Below are positions 16,280 to 16,815 of a stretch of 16,815 nucleotides of DNA, piece after piece (position 1 is the first letter of the stretch; each line of letters opens with the position of its first letter). Source of the stretch: an uncultured Eubacteriales bacterium (GTDB lineage: Bacteria; Bacillota; Clostridia; Oscillospirales; Oscillospiraceae); contig URTG01000020.1 of NCBI GenBank assembly GCA_900550705.1, positions 1 through 16,815 on the forward strand. Direction: 5' to 3'. Both the position numbers and the translations under genes were made by a program. The notes under the pieces were generated by a model that made no database searches, was not told where the DNA came from, and saw only the letters and a program-made list of their open reading frames with translations.

Positions 16280-16723
16280 TCAGAACGACCAGTTCACACC
16301 AGCCACCGCGTTCCACGGGGACTCCACACCGGCACCATGGCTATACCCCACCCCGAAATGCCCGCTTAACGTACTGCTGAATGAGGCTTTAATACCTGCC
16401 TGGTATATTCCACGTCTGCCCGACAAATCATTGACAAAATTACCGTCACTATTCACTTTCACCCGATTATCATCGACAAATTCTTTGCGCACAGCCGCCT
16501 TCAGGCAGGGTTCAATTTCCATACCGTTCCCCAGACGCATGTTGTAACTCAGCGTTGCACCCAGTTCACGATATATACTGCGGGTATCGACTGATTTCGA
16601 TTCCATGCCATTGGATAAATGATAGTAGCGTCTAAGTGACCTAAGCTCTGCTGCAACATCAGCCCGCAGGCACCAGACCAGGGGATTCATCCTGAAGAGA
16701 CAGCGCAGGTGTATTGTGTTCAC
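16280..16723 (-). pseudogene. C-terminal beta-barrel fragment of a Gram-negative autotransporter
   Basis: The frame encodes up to 147 aa, of which about the last 125 match the end of a type V (AIDA/pertactin-like) autotransporter barrel. Alternating strands run through RADVAAELRSLRRYYHL, RSIYRELGATLSY, EIEPCLKAAVRKEF and YQAGIKASFS to a C-terminus VESPWNAVAGVNWSF. The final Trp-x-Phe is the BAM recognition signal. The passenger and the first barrel strands are missing: TGA lies two codons before the GTG at 16723, so the frame is closed within the window. An internal start at the ATG of MNPLVW (near 16690) would not help, as there is no signal peptide. Cysteines (EPC, VWC), rare in such barrels, hint at decay. 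I cannot say which E. coli-type autotransporter it is; YcgH/YcgV/YfaL-like proteins would be first to test. Confidence 0.75.
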
Positions 16724-16815
16724 CGCTCATCAAAGACATCATGATGAAATGATGATATCCCGCATAAGAAAGAGGCATTTTTTACACGCAGTGCGCTGAA
16801 GTGTAGTTGGATACC

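Larger units (their letters stand above)
16210..16815. other. foreign, lower-GC segment (probable enterobacterial sequence)
   Basis: Composition changes sharply. For example, 16381-16440 has 25 G/C in 60 bases, while 15841-15900 has 41 in 60. The segment codes for a Gram-negative outer-membrane barrel and has an enterobacterial-style TTCG terminator. Nothing resembling a transposon end, tRNA or att repeat marks the border, which lies somewhere in 16210-16245. Best reading: a chimeric contig or contaminating E. coli-like DNA; true transfer is possible but less likely. Confidence 0.7.

Noticed and set aside
16210..16280. Insertion sequence or integration border at the foreign segment
   Set aside because: I see no inverted terminal repeat, target duplication, transposase or tRNA end at the border; an assembly join explains it better.
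16659..16778. 39-codon minus-strand frame beginning MPLSYAG
   Set aside because: No ribosome binding site, overlaps the autotransporter barrel in another frame, and looks like out-of-frame remnant sequence.

Overview
The window reads as a chromosomal segment of a high-GC, low-oxygen Firmicute, most likely a gut member of the Oscillospiraceae (Flavonifractor / Lawsonibacter / Pseudoflavonifractor type). The reasons are the Firmicutes-specific gene set (GdpP-type c-di-AMP phosphodiesterase, GlgD next to GlgC), the conserved orders gdpP-rplI-dnaB and tilS-hpt-ftsH, strong AGGAGG ribosome binding sites, and a heavy bias to G/C in third codon positions. The genus is inference; no 16S gene is present. 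The last ~570 bases are different: they look enterobacterial (E. coli-like) and probably do not belong to the same genome.

Layout. 1-107: non-coding, two strong hairpins. 110-1177 (-): branched-chain aminotransferase ilvE, with an extended -10 promoter at 1313-1341. 1178-1501: divergent promoter region. 1502-9561 (+): an information-processing and housekeeping block made of gdpP, rplI, dnaB, tilS, hpt and ftsH. It ends at a good intrinsic terminator (9566-9611). gdpP-rplI and rplI-dnaB are separated by structured spacers; dnaB-tilS-hpt-ftsH are tightly packed and look like one transcription unit. 9612-9991: a non-coding stretch with a multi-hairpin element of the dispersed intergenic repeat type, then a strong sigma-A promoter (9878-9906).

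9992-16154 (+): a complete bacterial glycogen synthesis operon, glgB-glgC-glgD-glgA, ending at a textbook terminator (16168-16209). GlgC (with its apparently non-catalytic partner GlgD) makes ADP-glucose, GlgA polymerises it and GlgB branches the chain. GlgB carries an unusual ~115-residue Lys/Ala/Pro-rich tail resembling a histone H1 tail.

16210-16815: base composition drops abruptly. The minus strand holds the C-terminal beta-barrel of a Gram-negative autotransporter ending in Trp-Ser-Phe, followed by a TTCG-loop terminator. A Gram-positive cell has no outer membrane for it, so the simplest reading is an assembly chimera or contamination joined somewhere around 16210-16245.

I found no tRNA, rRNA, CRISPR array, transposase, prophage or defence gene. 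Most of the window is ordinary core chromosome. The points most worth checking are the foreign right end, the GlgB tail, the intergenic repeat element and the palindrome upstream of dnaB.
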